Shown here in pieces: positions 35,427-43,152 of a DNA stretch of 43,580 nt. Both the position numbers and the translations under genes were made by a program. The first letter of the stretch is position 1. Each line of letters begins with the position of its first letter. The notes beneath the pieces were generated by a model. That model did no database searches. It was not told the origin of the DNA and saw nothing but the letters and a program-made list of their open reading frames with translations. The stretch lies in assembly GCA_028697725.1 (NCBI GenBank), contig JAQVEG010000017.1:3932-47511 (forward strand). The letters are read 5' to 3'. The stretch comes from Anaerostipes sp. Its GTDB lineage: Bacteria > Bacillota > Clostridia > Lachnospirales > Lachnospiraceae.

Positions 35427-35873
35427 ATGATAAATTTAATTAAAAAACTTTGGAACAATCGTGCCATGCGCTATCTATTCTTTGGTGTATTAAGCACATT
35501 GGTAAACCTGATAATCTTCAATGCCTTAGTATACATAGGACATATGAACTATACCCTAAGTAATATTATATCAGTTGCATGTGCTATTGTCTTTGCATTT
35601 TTTGTAAATAAACTGTTTGTATTTATGTCATCCTGTAATAGCTTCCACGAAGTATGGGTAGAGTTTTACCGTTTTGTTATTGGAAGACTTTCTACGATGG
35701 TAATTGAAGTTGGTGGTGTATCTCTTTGTGTCGAGATTATTCATCAAAGTAAATGGCTTGCCAAGCTAGAAACACAGTTTATTGTCGTTGTAGTCAACTA
35801 TTTTATTAGTAAGTTTCTAGTTTTCAAAGCAACGGATCAACAAGACGAAGAAGACGAGGAAGAACAATCATAA
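35427..35873 (+). CDS. GtrA-family membrane protein (polyprenyl-phosphate-sugar flippase)
   Basis: 148 residues, four hydrophobic segments, RYLFFGVLSTLVNLIIFNAL at the N-terminus and VNKLFVF after helix 2, as in GtrA/GtcA. The start is set by AAGGAG 10 bases upstream and the promoter just before. The family is thought to flip polyprenyl-phosphate sugars to the outer face. It is the only plus-strand gene of the envelope region and lies between the YfhO gene and the GT2 gene. The acidic C-terminus (EDEEEEQ) is unremarkable. Confidence 0.87.
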   Translation: MINLIKKLWNNRAMRYLFFGVLSTLVNLIIFNALVYIGHMNYTLSNIISVACAIVFAFFVNKLFVFMSSCNSFHEVWVEFYRFVIGRLSTMVIEVGGVSLCVEIIHQSKWLAKLETQFIVVVVNYFISKFLVFKATDQQDEEDEEEQS

Positions 35874-35878
35874 TAGCG

Positions 35879-35914
35879 AAAAAGATATCCAGTTTGATGT
35901 GGATATCTTTTTTA
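35879..35914. terminator. Bidirectional terminator between gtrA and the GT2 gene
   Basis: A perfect 13-bp stem AAAAAGATATCCA / TGGATATCTTTTT with an 8-base loop. T-rich tracts lie on both sides, so it can end transcription of both convergent genes. Confidence 0.85.
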
Positions 35915-35917
35915 TTT

Positions 35918-36835
35918 CTATTTTTTTAAATGAATAAATTGTTGTTCAAAATCCTGTCGGTTCTTTTGTACAATATTGCTTAGAATAAGTCCCGCAAATA
36001 ACGATTGGATTGCTGCTAATGCGATAAATCCGCTTACAATCAACGTAGGAAAGTTCGGTACTAATCCTGTATTTACAAACTTCACAAAAATTGGTACAAA
36101 CAACACTGCCGATATCACTAGAAGAATCGCTGCTAACCATCCAAAGAATCCCATAGGTTTATAATTGCGATAGAGTCTCATAATCGTCTTTAATACCTTG
36201 AATCCATCTGAATATGTATTCAACTTAGATTCACTTCCTTCTGGTCGATCGCGATAATCAATAATCACATTCTCCACAAATAAGTTCTTGTCCACAGCAT
36301 GAATGCTCATCTCTGTCTCAATCTCAAATCCTTTTGATAAAACAGGAAACGTCTTTACAAATTCATAGCTAAATGCTCGATATCCAGTCATAATATCACG
36401 AATATTACTTTTAAATAATCGGTTAATACTTCCTCTTACAATACTGTTCCCCAAATTATGAAATGGTCTTTTGTTCTCTTCAAAATAAGTCGATGACAAG
36501 CGGTCTCCTACAACCATATCAACTTTTCTATCTAATATCTTGTCCGCCATCTCACGTCCAAACTTAGATGGATAAGTGTCATCCCCATCAATCATAATGT
36601 AACACTCAGCATCCACCTCGCGGAACATTCTTCGGATTACATTTCCTTTTCCCTGTTGGTATTCGTAACGAACCTCTGCACCTGCTTTTCTTGCAATCTC
36701 ATCTGTCCCATCCGTTGAGTTGTTATCATATACATAGATGACTGCCTCTGATAAATCCTTCTTCCAATCATTCACTACCTTTTCAATAGTTTTACTCTCG
36801 TTATAACAAGGTATTAAAACTGCTATTTTATCCAT
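35918..36835 (-). CDS. GT2 polyprenyl-phosphate glycosyltransferase (CsbB/DPM1-like)
   Basis: 305 residues. A GT2 domain with AVLIPCYNESKTIEKVV, YDNNSTDGT and IDGDDTYPS (metal site near 80) is followed by two C-terminal membrane helices around 230-295. This is the layout of enzymes that load a sugar onto undecaprenyl phosphate, such as CsbB. With GtrA and YfhO it completes a three-component extracytoplasmic glycosylation system. AAGGA lies 5 bases before the ATG. It follows the DUF6020-like gene by 54 bases. Confidence 0.87.
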   Translation of the reverse strand: MDKIAVLIPCYNESKTIEKVVNDWKKDLSEAVIYVYDNNSTDGTDEIARKAGAEVRYEYQQGKGNVIRRMFREVDAECYIMIDGDDTYPSKFGREMADKILDRKVDMVVGDRLSSTYFEENKRPFHNLGNSIVRGSINRLFKSNIRDIMTGYRAFSYEFVKTFPVLSKGFEIETEMSIHAVDKNLFVENVIIDYRDRPEGSESKLNTYSDGFKVLKTIMRLYRNYKPMGFFGWLAAILLVISAVLFVPIFVKFVNTGLVPNFPTLIVSGFIALAAIQSLFAGLILSNIVQKNRQDFEQQFIHLKK

Positions 36836-36889
36836 ATTGTTCCTTTCATCATGCTAATTTCACTCTTACTAATTATATAATTAAATCCA

Positions 36890-38707
36890 TCATTTGGCAA
36901 CTTCTATTTGTGACTCCCTAGCAATACTTCCAATATAAAACGGTGCACACACAAGAATTGGAAGTGCATACCTCATGTATACAACTGGTCCTAATATAAC
37001 CAACGCCACGTTTAACAAGTTGATACAGTAAGGAATTGATTCTTTCCCTTTCTTCTTAGAGATATAATAGAAAAAACTGATTCCCAAAAGCCATACATAA
37101 AATCCGACTGAGAACAGACATGAGATGTAAGATCTCTTTTTCAATTTTTTCATATTTTCAAACTGTAGATTTACCTTCTTCTGTAATGTATGACTCAACT
37201 TTACATATGGATTCTCATATCCAATTCCATGATAATATATCTTTCGTTTTGTATCAAAGTAAAATAAAGTATAATTAGAATTTAATGTTGCTTCAATATA
37301 TGTTCCTGGATGTTTTAGTCCCATAGATATCCAGCTTCCAAGATACTCTTTTATATCAGATGTCTGCAAATCTGGTTTTACGCGATTCTTAACTGGATCC
37401 GAAAAATCTACGTTATATAATTTACCAATATTCTCTGGTGTTATTCCAAACATATTCACTAATGCTTTTTCTTCTTTCTTTGATAAATCATTAGCATAAT
37501 AATGACAGTATCGTGCAGTCTGCTGAATTGGCACAGACAACATTTCTCTTTTGCTTCCTGGAGTAATCTCAAGTGCTGGAAATAAAATCTTCGTTATTAC
37601 AATTGAAAAGAACAACACGGGAACCATAAACATAATTACTAATTTCTTGCGATATTCCTTTAACACTATAAGAAGTAATATCAAGATTGGAATTGCAATA
37701 TACATTCCCTTATTCTGAATTGCAAAAATAAGAAACAAGAGAACCCCTAGTCCAATTTGTTTTCCTCTGCTTTTCATAATATTCTCTGGATGTTTGATTA
37801 AATCATATACAGCAATGGTAAATAACAAAATAAATCCTGAATATAAGGTATCTTTTGTTATCGTTACACAATACTCTGGAACCACTGGAAAAGCCGCAAA
37901 AAATACAAGGGCAAGTCCTCTAAAATATATGGATATCTTTTCTTTTGCCATATACCAGATAGAAAATGTAAATATTCCCGCCATGATTATGCACTGGGTT
38001 ATCATATGAAGAAATACTCCAAAGGGAATGCTTCCTAAAGCATTTTCTCCAAATTTTATGAATATACCAATAAACATCGTATACAGTGCGGGATGGTGAT
38101 TGTTCAAGACTACACTTGGGTTTATTGGAATTGTATTATCAAAAGTTCGACTATATGCTGCATTTCCCATAATCTGCATCAATTGGTCTACAGAGTCATT
38201 GGACAATGTTGCAGGATATGCCGTCTTAATATATGGTATCCACGCAAGCAACAGCACAGCCATTACAAAGAAAATAGTCTTCTTATTACAAGTCAAAACT
38301 GGAAGTTCCCTTCCTTTGATTGCTTTCATCTTTGGAATCCCTACCGTATATAATAGAAGCAGCACTGCTGTAAATATTGCCATATACCCAAAACATAATT
38401 CTATACTTTTAAGAAAATGTGATTTACTCCCTAACACGAGAATCCAACTGCTTTTCAATTTGTAACTTCTTCCAAGCACCTGCCATACAGCAAGAAATAG
38501 TCCAACGCCACCACAAATAATCCACATTCGCTTCTCATAATTCTTTCGATACGTTTGATACAGTAAATATCCCACTGTACCATACAAAAGCAAGGTTGTC
38601 CATCTAGCTCCCTTTACCTCATATAAAATAGCATACACAGATATCAATGTCGTTACAACTATCATAAATGTATATAACGTTTTATGCTTTGTATAAACTT
38701 GATTCAT
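36890..38707 (-). CDS. Large multi-pass membrane protein, DUF6020-like
   Basis: 605 residues with about 13 hydrophobic segments, a paralogue of the protein at 26381. The first outside loop reads YPATLSNDSVDQL; NNHHPALYTMF, QQTARY and SDPVKNRV follow in the same order as in the paralogue, and a C-terminal segment reads NSNYTLFYFD. The fold looks like a GT-C glycosyltransferase, and its partner gene downstream makes a polyprenyl-phosphate sugar, so a transferase role is reasonable but unproved. A 12-bp perfect inverted repeat lies in front of it. Confidence 0.72.
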   Translation of the reverse strand: MNQVYTKHKTLYTFMIVVTTLISVYAILYEVKGARWTTLLLYGTVGYLLYQTYRKNYEKRMWIICGGVGLFLAVWQVLGRSYKLKSSWILVLGSKSHFLKSIELCFGYMAIFTAVLLLLYTVGIPKMKAIKGRELPVLTCNKKTIFFVMAVLLLAWIPYIKTAYPATLSNDSVDQLMQIMGNAAYSRTFDNTIPINPSVVLNNHHPALYTMFIGIFIKFGENALGSIPFGVFLHMITQCIIMAGIFTFSIWYMAKEKISIYFRGLALVFFAAFPVVPEYCVTITKDTLYSGFILLFTIAVYDLIKHPENIMKSRGKQIGLGVLLFLIFAIQNKGMYIAIPILILLLIVLKEYRKKLVIMFMVPVLFFSIVITKILFPALEITPGSKREMLSVPIQQTARYCHYYANDLSKKEEKALVNMFGITPENIGKLYNVDFSDPVKNRVKPDLQTSDIKEYLGSWISMGLKHPGTYIEATLNSNYTLFYFDTKRKIYYHGIGYENPYVKLSHTLQKKVNLQFENMKKLKKRSYISCLFSVGFYVWLLGISFFYYISKKKGKESIPYCINLLNVALVILGPVVYMRYALPILVCAPFYIGSIARESQIEVAK

Positions 38708-38734
38708 TTTCTAGTCCCTTCCATTCTTAGTCTT

Positions 38735-38771
38735 ATTTACTTTATTTTATATTACTACGAATAAAGTAAAT
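38735..38771. repeat. 12-bp perfect inverted repeat upstream of the DUF6020-GT2 operon
   Basis: ATTTACTTTATT (38735-38746) and AATAAAGTAAAT (38760-38771) are separated by 13 bases. It lies 28 bases before the ATG at 38707 and overlaps the only plausible -10 region (TATAAA/TAAAAT), so it may be an operator or a leader hairpin. Confidence 0.7.
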
Positions 38772-38806
38772 CAGCAAAAAATCTTTCTTACATTTTTCTT
38801 ATTTTT

Positions 38807-38844
38807 ATTAAAAATCGGGGACACTGTGTCCTACAATGCCCCCG
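38807..38844 (-). terminator. Rho-independent terminator of pyrG
   Basis: CGGGGGCATTG pairs with CAGTGTCCCCG (two G-U pairs) around a 7-base loop, followed on the minus strand by ATTTTT. Confidence 0.85.
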
Positions 38845-38868
38845 CCCCTTTATCTTGTTCACATTATA

Positions 38869-40473
38869 TTAGTGTTTTATATTCAATGAAGCCTCAATAA
38901 ATCCTCTAAACAATGGATGTGCTTTATTTGGTCTTGATTTAAATTCTGGATGTGCCTGTGTTGCAACAAACCATGGATGTGCTGGAATCTCTACCATCTC
39001 AACAATTCTTCCATCTGGTGAACATCCTGACAACATCATTCCATTTTCCTGTAAGTCCTCGCGATATTCATTGTTTACTTCATAACGATGACGATGTCTT
39101 TCAGTAATTTCATGAGTGCCATACAATGCCTCTGCCTTAGAACCCTTGGTCAATACACATGGATATGAACCTAATCTTAAAGTTCCACCAATATCTGTGA
39201 CTCCATCTTGGTCTGCCATAATATTAATCACAGGATGTTCTGTCTCAGCATTAAATTCAATACTATGGGCATCTGCATATCCTAATACATTTCGTCCAAA
39301 TTCTACAATGGTAAGCTGCATTCCTAAACAAATTCCTAAATATGGAATCTTATTCTCTCTTGCATACTTAATAGAACAAATCATACCTTCAATTCCACGA
39401 TCTCCAAATCCACCAGGAACAATAATTCCATCCATATCTTTGAATATTTCATCTACATTGAAGCTGCTTACACGTTCTGAATCAATCCAATGAATTTGAA
39501 CATCTGCTGAGTTAGCAACTCCTGCATGTTCTAAAGACTCAACAACACTAATATAAGCATCGTGGAGTGATACATACTTTCCTACTAATGCAATGTCTAC
39601 TTTATGCTTTGGATTCTTCCAATTCTCAATCATCTTCTTCCAATCAGCTAAATCTGGCTCTGGACATGGAAGCTTAAGACATGCACATGCTTCATGAGCT
39701 AAATGCTCTCGCTCCATCATAAGAGGAACTTCATATAAAACTTCTGCATCTAAGTTCTCAATAACACGCTCTTTATCTACATTACAGAACTGAGCAATCT
39801 TTCTCTTAATTCCATCATCTAATGGATAGTCAGAACGACATACTAAAATATCCGGCTGAATTCCCATTCCCTGCAAATCTTTAACACTTGCCTGAGTTGG
39901 CTTTGTCTTCAACTCTCCTGAACTCTTTAAATATGGAATTAATGTTACATGAATCAAAATACAGTTTTCATGCCCAACTTCATGTTGGAATTGACGCAAC
40001 GCCTCTAGAAATGGCTGACTTTCAATATCTCCAACAGTTCCACCAATTTCAATAATTGCTACTTCTTGTTCTGTTGCCTCTTCATTGCGGTAGAAACGGC
40101 TCTTAATCTCGTTAGTTACATGAGGGATTACCTGTACCGTATTTCCTCCATAATCTCCACGACGTTCTTTATTTAAAATACTCCAGTAAACCTTTCCTGT
40201 TGTAACATTAGACTTTTTATTTAAGCTTTCATCGATAAACCTTTCATAATGTCCTAAATCCAAGTCTGTCTCTGCTCCATCATCCGTTACAAATACCTCT
40301 CCATGTTGAATTGGATTCATTGTTCCTGGATCAATGTTGATATATGGATCAAATTTCTGACTTGTTACATGATACCCTCTTGCTTTTAGTAAGCGTCCAA
40401 GAGAAGCGGCTGTAATTCCTTTACCAAGACCTGATACAACTCCACCTGTGACAAATACGTATTTTACTGGCAT
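38869..40473 (-). CDS. pyrG: CTP synthase
   Basis: 534 residues, full length. The N-terminal synthetase domain begins [14 protein letters not shown] and contains [16 protein letters not shown] and [23 protein letters not shown]; the C-terminal glutamine amidotransferase has LGICLGMQ with the nucleophile Cys and [10 protein letters not shown] with the His-Glu pair. It makes CTP from UTP, ATP and glutamine, and so supplies TagD with substrate. AGGAGG lies 6 bases before the ATG. It is a single-gene unit with its own promoter candidates and terminator. Confidence 0.98.
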   Translation of the reverse strand: MPVKYVFVTGGVVSGLGKGITAASLGRLLKARGYHVTSQKFDPYINIDPGTMNPIQHGEVFVTDDGAETDLDLGHYERFIDESLNKKSNVTTGKVYWSILNKERRGDYGGNTVQVIPHVTNEIKSRFYRNEEATEQEVAIIEIGGTVGDIESQPFLEALRQFQHEVGHENCILIHVTLIPYLKSSGELKTKPTQASVKDLQGMGIQPDILVCRSDYPLDDGIKRKIAQFCNVDKERVIENLDAEVLYEVPLMMEREHLAHEACACLKLPCPEPDLADWKKMIENWKNPKHKVDIALVGKYVSLHDAYISVVESLEHAGVANSADVQIHWIDSERVSSFNVDEIFKDMDGIIVPGGFGDRGIEGMICSIKYARENKIPYLGICLGMQLTIVEFGRNVLGYADAHSIEFNAETEHPVINIMADQDGVTDIGGTLRLGSYPCVLTKGSKAEALYGTHEITERHRHRYEVNNEYREDLQENGMMLSGCSPDGRIVEMVEIPAHPWFVATQAHPEFKSRPNKAHPLFRGFIEASLNIKH

Positions 40474-40532
40474 GTTTCTTCCTCCTATGTTATATATATT
40501 AAAATTATATTATTCTTGACTCCAAAGATAAT

Positions 40533-40560
40533 ATGATACCATACTAATTGGATTTTGCAA
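40533..40560 (-). promoter_or_regulatory. Candidate proximal promoter of pyrG
   Basis: Minus-strand TTGCAA (40555-40560) and TATCAT (40533-40538) with a 16-base spacer and a TGG extension before the -10. Confidence 0.4.
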
Positions 40561-40571
40561 ATGTTTTCTTT

Positions 40572-40592
40572 TGAATTCCCTAAGTGAATTCA
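40572..40592. repeat. Small perfect inverted repeat in the pyrG leader
   Basis: TGAATTC-N7-GAATTCA, a 7-bp stem with a 7-base loop, just downstream of the distal promoter and overlapping none of the coding sequence. No T-run follows, so it is not a terminator. Confidence 0.5.
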
Positions 40593-40601
40593 TACTTGAT
40601 T

Positions 40602-40607
40602 ATTATA
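40602..40607 (-). promoter_or_regulatory. Candidate distal pyrG promoter, extended -10
   Basis: Minus-strand TGG-TATAAT is an extended -10; the -35 region 17 bases upstream (TTAATC) is weak. Confidence 0.35.
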
Positions 40608-40631
40608 CCATAATATAGAGAAAAGATTAAT

Positions 40632-40794
40632 ATATAAAAAGAAAGCACCTATACTTATTATTAAAACGGGAAATAATAATACTTTGCTTTCTTAATTAAT
40701 GATATTGACTATAATTTATAAAACAGGGTATGATGGCGAACTGCCATGGAAATTAAGTCAGAAATAAGAGGATTAAAGTATAGGTGCTTTCTAT
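40632..40794 (-). ncRNA. Candidate structured small RNA (~160 nt), 6S-like topology
   Basis: The predicted transcript starts at about 40794, seven bases after a strong promoter, exactly where a 17-bp perfect inverted repeat begins (40776-40792 with 40640-40656). The 3' copy is followed by a run of five T on the minus strand. Within the closing stem are a second helix (TGACT-TAATTT with AAATTA-T-AGTCA), a perfect 5-bp hairpin ATGGC-AGTTC-GCCAT, and a third hairpin (TTATTATT / AATAATAA) next to the 3' closing strand. A long closing stem, an open centre and a terminal stem-loop recall 6S RNA, but I see no sequence signature that proves it. No protein frame is present. Confidence 0.55.
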
Positions 40795-40800
40795 GTACTT

Positions 40801-40829
40801 AATATATCATACAAATATTTCCATGTCAA
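40801..40829 (-). promoter_or_regulatory. Strong sigma-A promoter of the candidate small RNA
   Basis: Minus-strand TTGACA (40824-40829) and TATATT (40801-40806) with a 17-base spacer, 13 bases beyond the stop codon of the NlpC/P60 gene. Confidence 0.7.
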
Positions 40830-40842
40830 CATATTTATGTAA

Positions 40843-41523
40843 TTATTTTACAATTCTTCGAATTGAAAGTACTTTTCTATATTTATAATTCGGAGAAATC
40901 TTAATTCCTGTTTTTCTACTACTTGCATGAACAATCTTACCACTACCAATATACATGGCTACGTGTCCACTATAGCAAACTAAATCTCCTGGTTGAATTT
41001 TCTTTGATGAGACTTTCTTTCCTGCTTTTCTTTGTGATGATGATGATCTCGGAATGTTATAACCAAAACTCTTATATACTGATTTAACAAATCCAGAACA
41101 ATCGGCACCAGAATTTAGGCTTGTTCCTCCCCACACATATGAGTTTCCAACAAATCGTTTTGCAAATGTTGCTACAGTTGTACCCTTACTATATGAACTT
41201 CCCTTTAACTTTGGAGCTGATGTACTAATATAAACATATTTTTTTAGTACCCATCCTGTAGAACCTTTATACGTAACCTTTCTCCAACTTCCACTAGTAT
41301 AATGTACTGTTACTTTTGTTCCCTTTTTGATTTTACGAAGTGATTTTGCTTTCTTTGATTTTGATTTTCTCAAAGATACTTGTTTAATCTTCCATATCTT
41401 ACCCGAATAGGTTGATGCTGCTTGTACATTCTTTTCACTTGCCATTAGTGTTCCAATACTACTACTTATTATCATTGAGAAAACCAATAGCAATACTATC
41501 ATTTTCTTTTTCTTCATTTTCAT
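40843..41523 (-). CDS. Secreted NlpC/P60 endopeptidase with SH3b domain
   Basis: 226 residues. A signal peptide (MKMKKKK start, hydrophobic 9-25, VQAAS cleavage site) is followed by a bacterial SH3 domain at ~40-100 (WKIKQVSLRKSKSKKAKSL, GSWRKVTYKGSTGWV) and a C40 peptidase domain at ~115-226. Cys142 (DCSGF), His187 (GHVAMY) and His199 (IVHASS) are the catalytic set. Enzymes of this build cut the D-Glu-diaminopimelate link of peptidoglycan stems. The start may instead be the ATG two codons later, which is better spaced from GAGG. It is a tandem paralogue of the next gene with its own promoter and WalR-like box. Confidence 0.93.
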   Translation of the reverse strand: MKMKKKKMIVLLLVFSMIISSSIGTLMASEKNVQAASTYSGKIWKIKQVSLRKSKSKKAKSLRKIKKGTKVTVHYTSGSWRKVTYKGSTGWVLKKYVYISTSAPKLKGSSYSKGTTVATFAKRFVGNSYVWGGTSLNSGADCSGFVKSVYKSFGYNIPRSSSSQRKAGKKVSSKKIQPGDLVCYSGHVAMYIGSGKIVHASSRKTGIKISPNYKYRKVLSIRRIVK

Positions 41524-41550
41524 TTACCTCTTTCTAAATGTTACGTAATT

Positions 41551-41567
41551 GTTACATTTCGTTTACA
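41551..41567 (-). promoter_or_regulatory. WalR-like box at the first NlpC/P60 gene
   Basis: TGTAAA-N5-TGTAAC on the minus strand matches TGTWAH-N5-TGTWAH perfectly. It begins 7 bases downstream of the -10, over the transcription start. Confidence 0.6.
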
Positions 41568-41574
41568 TTTATGA

Positions 41575-41603
41575 ATTATAGCATAACAATTTTGTAATGT
41601 AAA
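41575..41603 (-). promoter_or_regulatory. Sigma-A promoter of the first NlpC/P60 gene
   Basis: Minus-strand TTTACA (41598-41603) and TATAAT (41575-41580) with a 17-base spacer. Confidence 0.7.
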
Positions 41604-41661
41604 GAGATATCTACAATCTTTTTTTATATCCTTGGAATCCCAATGAATTTGTCTATCACAC

Positions 41662-41691
41662 AAAAAAAGATGAACCCACTAAGGATTCATC
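41662..41691 (-). terminator. Rho-independent terminator of the second NlpC/P60 gene
   Basis: GATGAATCC / GGGTTCATC, a 9-bp stem with one G-U pair and a 5-base loop, followed on the minus strand by seven T. Confidence 0.85.
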
Positions 41692-41708
41692 CTGTATACT
41701 TTCTACTA

Positions 41709-42389
41709 TTATTTAACGATTCTTCTAATCGCTACCACGCTTCTATATCTGTAGTTATCTGAAATCTTAATTCCTGTTTTTTTACTACTTGCGTGAACAA
41801 TCTTTCCATTTCCGATGTACATAGCCACATGTCCACTGTAACAAACTAAATCTCCAGGTTGCATGTTGTTGGCTGATACTTTCTTTCCAGCTGTTCTTAA
41901 AGATGATGATGATCTTGGAAGGTTATATCCAAATCTCTTGTATACAGCTCCTACAAATCCTGAACAGTCAGCACCTGAGTTTAAGTTTGTTCCTCCCCAT
42001 ACATATGGGTTTCCAACAAATCTTTGTGCAAATGATGCTACCGTTGCACCTTTTGTTGCTGTATCCATGTTCGCTACTGATGGAGCATTGGTCTTAATGA
42101 ATACATACTTTTTCTTAATCCATCCAATCTTTCCATTGTATGAAACCTTTCTCCATGAACCACTTGTATAATAAACTTGAACTGTCTTTCCTTTTTTAAT
42201 CTTACAAATAGTCTTTCCGTTCTCTTTTGCTGTTTTTCTTAATTTGACACTTGCTATCTTCCAAATCTGTCCTTCATATGTCTCTTGAGCAGCCTGTGCT
42301 TGCTTCTCTGGCATAACCGCTACTGCAGTTGTAAAAATCATCATAATTACTGTTAAATATATTGTAAACTTTTTCAATGTTAATTTCAT
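41709..42389 (-). CDS. Secreted NlpC/P60 endopeptidase with SH3b domain
   Basis: 226 residues, the same length and domain order as the preceding paralogue, with no gaps needed across the peptidase domain. Signal peptide to about residue 34 (AQAAQ), SH3b at ~40-100, C40 domain with Cys142, His187 and His199. The C-terminal halves are much more alike than the signal peptide and SH3 parts, suggesting duplication with selection on the catalytic domain. AAGGAA precedes the ATG. It has its own promoter (42452-42480), a WalR-like box and a terminator, so the two copies can be expressed separately. Confidence 0.93.
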   Translation of the reverse strand: MKLTLKKFTIYLTVIMMIFTTAVAVMPEKQAQAAQETYEGQIWKIASVKLRKTAKENGKTICKIKKGKTVQVYYTSGSWRKVSYNGKIGWIKKKYVFIKTNAPSVANMDTATKGATVASFAQRFVGNPYVWGGTNLNSGADCSGFVGAVYKRFGYNLPRSSSSLRTAGKKVSANNMQPGDLVCYSGHVAMYIGNGKIVHASSKKTGIKISDNYRYRSVVAIRRIVK

Positions 42390-42427
42390 TGTATGTTCCT
42401 TTCCATTGCTATCAATATTACGTAATT

Positions 42428-42444
42428 GTTACGTTCTATTTACA
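42428..42444 (-). promoter_or_regulatory. WalR-like box at the second NlpC/P60 gene, one mismatch
   Basis: TGTAAA-N5-CGTAAC on the minus strand; the first base of the second half differs from TGTWAH. Same position relative to the -10 (7 bases downstream) as in the paralogue. Confidence 0.5.
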
Positions 42445-42451
42445 GTTATGA

Positions 42452-42480
42452 ATTATAGCATATGTACACTGTCATGTCTA
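42452..42480 (-). promoter_or_regulatory. Sigma-A promoter of the second NlpC/P60 gene
   Basis: Minus-strand TAGACA (42475-42480) and TATAAT (42452-42457) with a 17-base spacer. Confidence 0.7.
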
Positions 42481-42550
42481 GTTCATAAACGAAATATTTT
42501 GTACTTTATTTCATACTATTTTTGCAATAATTTGAACATATTTGTACTAC

Positions 42551-42584
42551 AAAAAAACCTTTGCTATATTCCTATAACAAAGGT
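42551..42584 (-). terminator. Terminator of the rRNA-tRNA operon
   Basis: ACCTTTGTTATA / TATAGCAAAGGT, a 12-bp stem with one G-U pair and loop GGAA, followed on the minus strand by a T-run. It lies 6 bases after tRNA-Arg. Confidence 0.9.
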
Positions 42585-42590
42585 CTTAAC

Positions 42591-42663
42591 GTGGGCGAGA
42601 AGATTCGAACTCCCGGCCTTCTGGTCCGTAGCCAGACGCTCTATCCAGCTGAGCTACGCCCAC
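42591..42663 (-). tRNA. tRNA-Arg (ACG)
   Basis: 73 nt. Acceptor GTGGGCG/CGCCCAC, anticodon loop CTACGGA, T-loop TTCGAAT. CCA is not encoded. Last tRNA of the operon. Confidence 0.95.
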
Positions 42664-42673
42664 ATATTCAATT

Positions 42674-42703
42674 AACACTTAATGAACTGGATGTTTAAGT
42701 GTT
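42674..42703. repeat. Hairpin in the spacer between tRNA-Leu and tRNA-Arg
   Basis: Perfect 9-bp inverted repeat AACACTTAA / TTAAGTGTT with a 12-base loop and no T-run; a possible processing site in the precursor RNA. Confidence 0.6.
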
Positions 42704-42725
42704 TCATACTATTTGTAAGTATGAC

Positions 42726-42812
42726 TGCCGACGACCGGAATCGAACCGGTACTCGATTTAACTCGAACGGGATTTTAAGTCCCGCGCGTCTGCCAGTTCC
42801 GCCACGTCGGCA
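42726..42812 (-). tRNA. tRNA-Leu (TAA)
   Basis: 87 nt with the long variable arm of class II tRNAs. Acceptor TGCCGAC with GTCGGCA, anticodon loop CTTAAAA. Confidence 0.95.
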
Positions 42813-42815
42813 AAA

Positions 42816-42889
42816 TGGGACCAACAGGGCTCGAACCTGTGACCCCCTGCTTGTAAGGCAGGTGCTCTCCCAGCTGAGCTATGATCCCA
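42816..42889 (-). tRNA. tRNA-Val (TAC)
   Basis: 74 nt. Acceptor TGGGATC/GGTCCCA with one G-U pair, anticodon loop CTTACAA. Confidence 0.95.
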
Positions 42890-42942
42890 AGGGATATGAA
42901 ATTATATCACATAATAAAGAACACATTGTATGTGTTCAAAAG

Positions 42943-43016
42943 CGACCCGGATGGGAATCGAACCCACGACCTCCGCCGTGACAGGGCGGCGCTCTAACCG
43001 GCTGAGCCACCGGGCC
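42943..43016 (-). tRNA. tRNA-Asp (GTC)
   Basis: 74 nt. Acceptor GGCCCGG/CCGGGTC, discriminator G, anticodon loop CTGTCAC. A perfect 7-bp hairpin (GAACACA/TGTGTTC) lies in the spacer on its 3' side. Confidence 0.95.
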
Positions 43017-43041
43017 AGAAACTATTTATACTATACACCAA

Positions 43042-43115
43042 TGGACCCTCGGGGACTCGAACCCCGGACCGATCGGTTATGAGCCGATTGCTCTAACCAG
43101 CTGAGCTAAAGGTCC
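43042..43115 (-). tRNA. tRNA with CAT anticodon (Met or lysidine-type Ile)
   Basis: 74 nt. Acceptor GGACCTT with AGGGTCC, anticodon loop CTCATAA. It lacks the initiator-type mismatch at the acceptor end, so it is not fMet. Whether it is elongator Met or Ile2 (modified to k2C) cannot be told from sequence alone. Confidence 0.9.
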
Positions 43116-43152
43116 TTATATCTCATCACTCTATTAGTCCAAGTGTATGAAA

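Noticed and set aside
40700-40740. Plus-strand TTGACT-18-TATGAT promoter-like pair inside the candidate RNA
   Set aside because: Its elements coincide with parts of the RNA helices, no gene follows on the plus strand, and the minus-strand promoter is better.
42406-42981. Plus-strand reading frames of 89 and 99 codons across the tRNA genes
   Set aside because: They are antisense translations of tRNAs; products such as RARTCDPLLVRQV are a well-known artefact of this kind.
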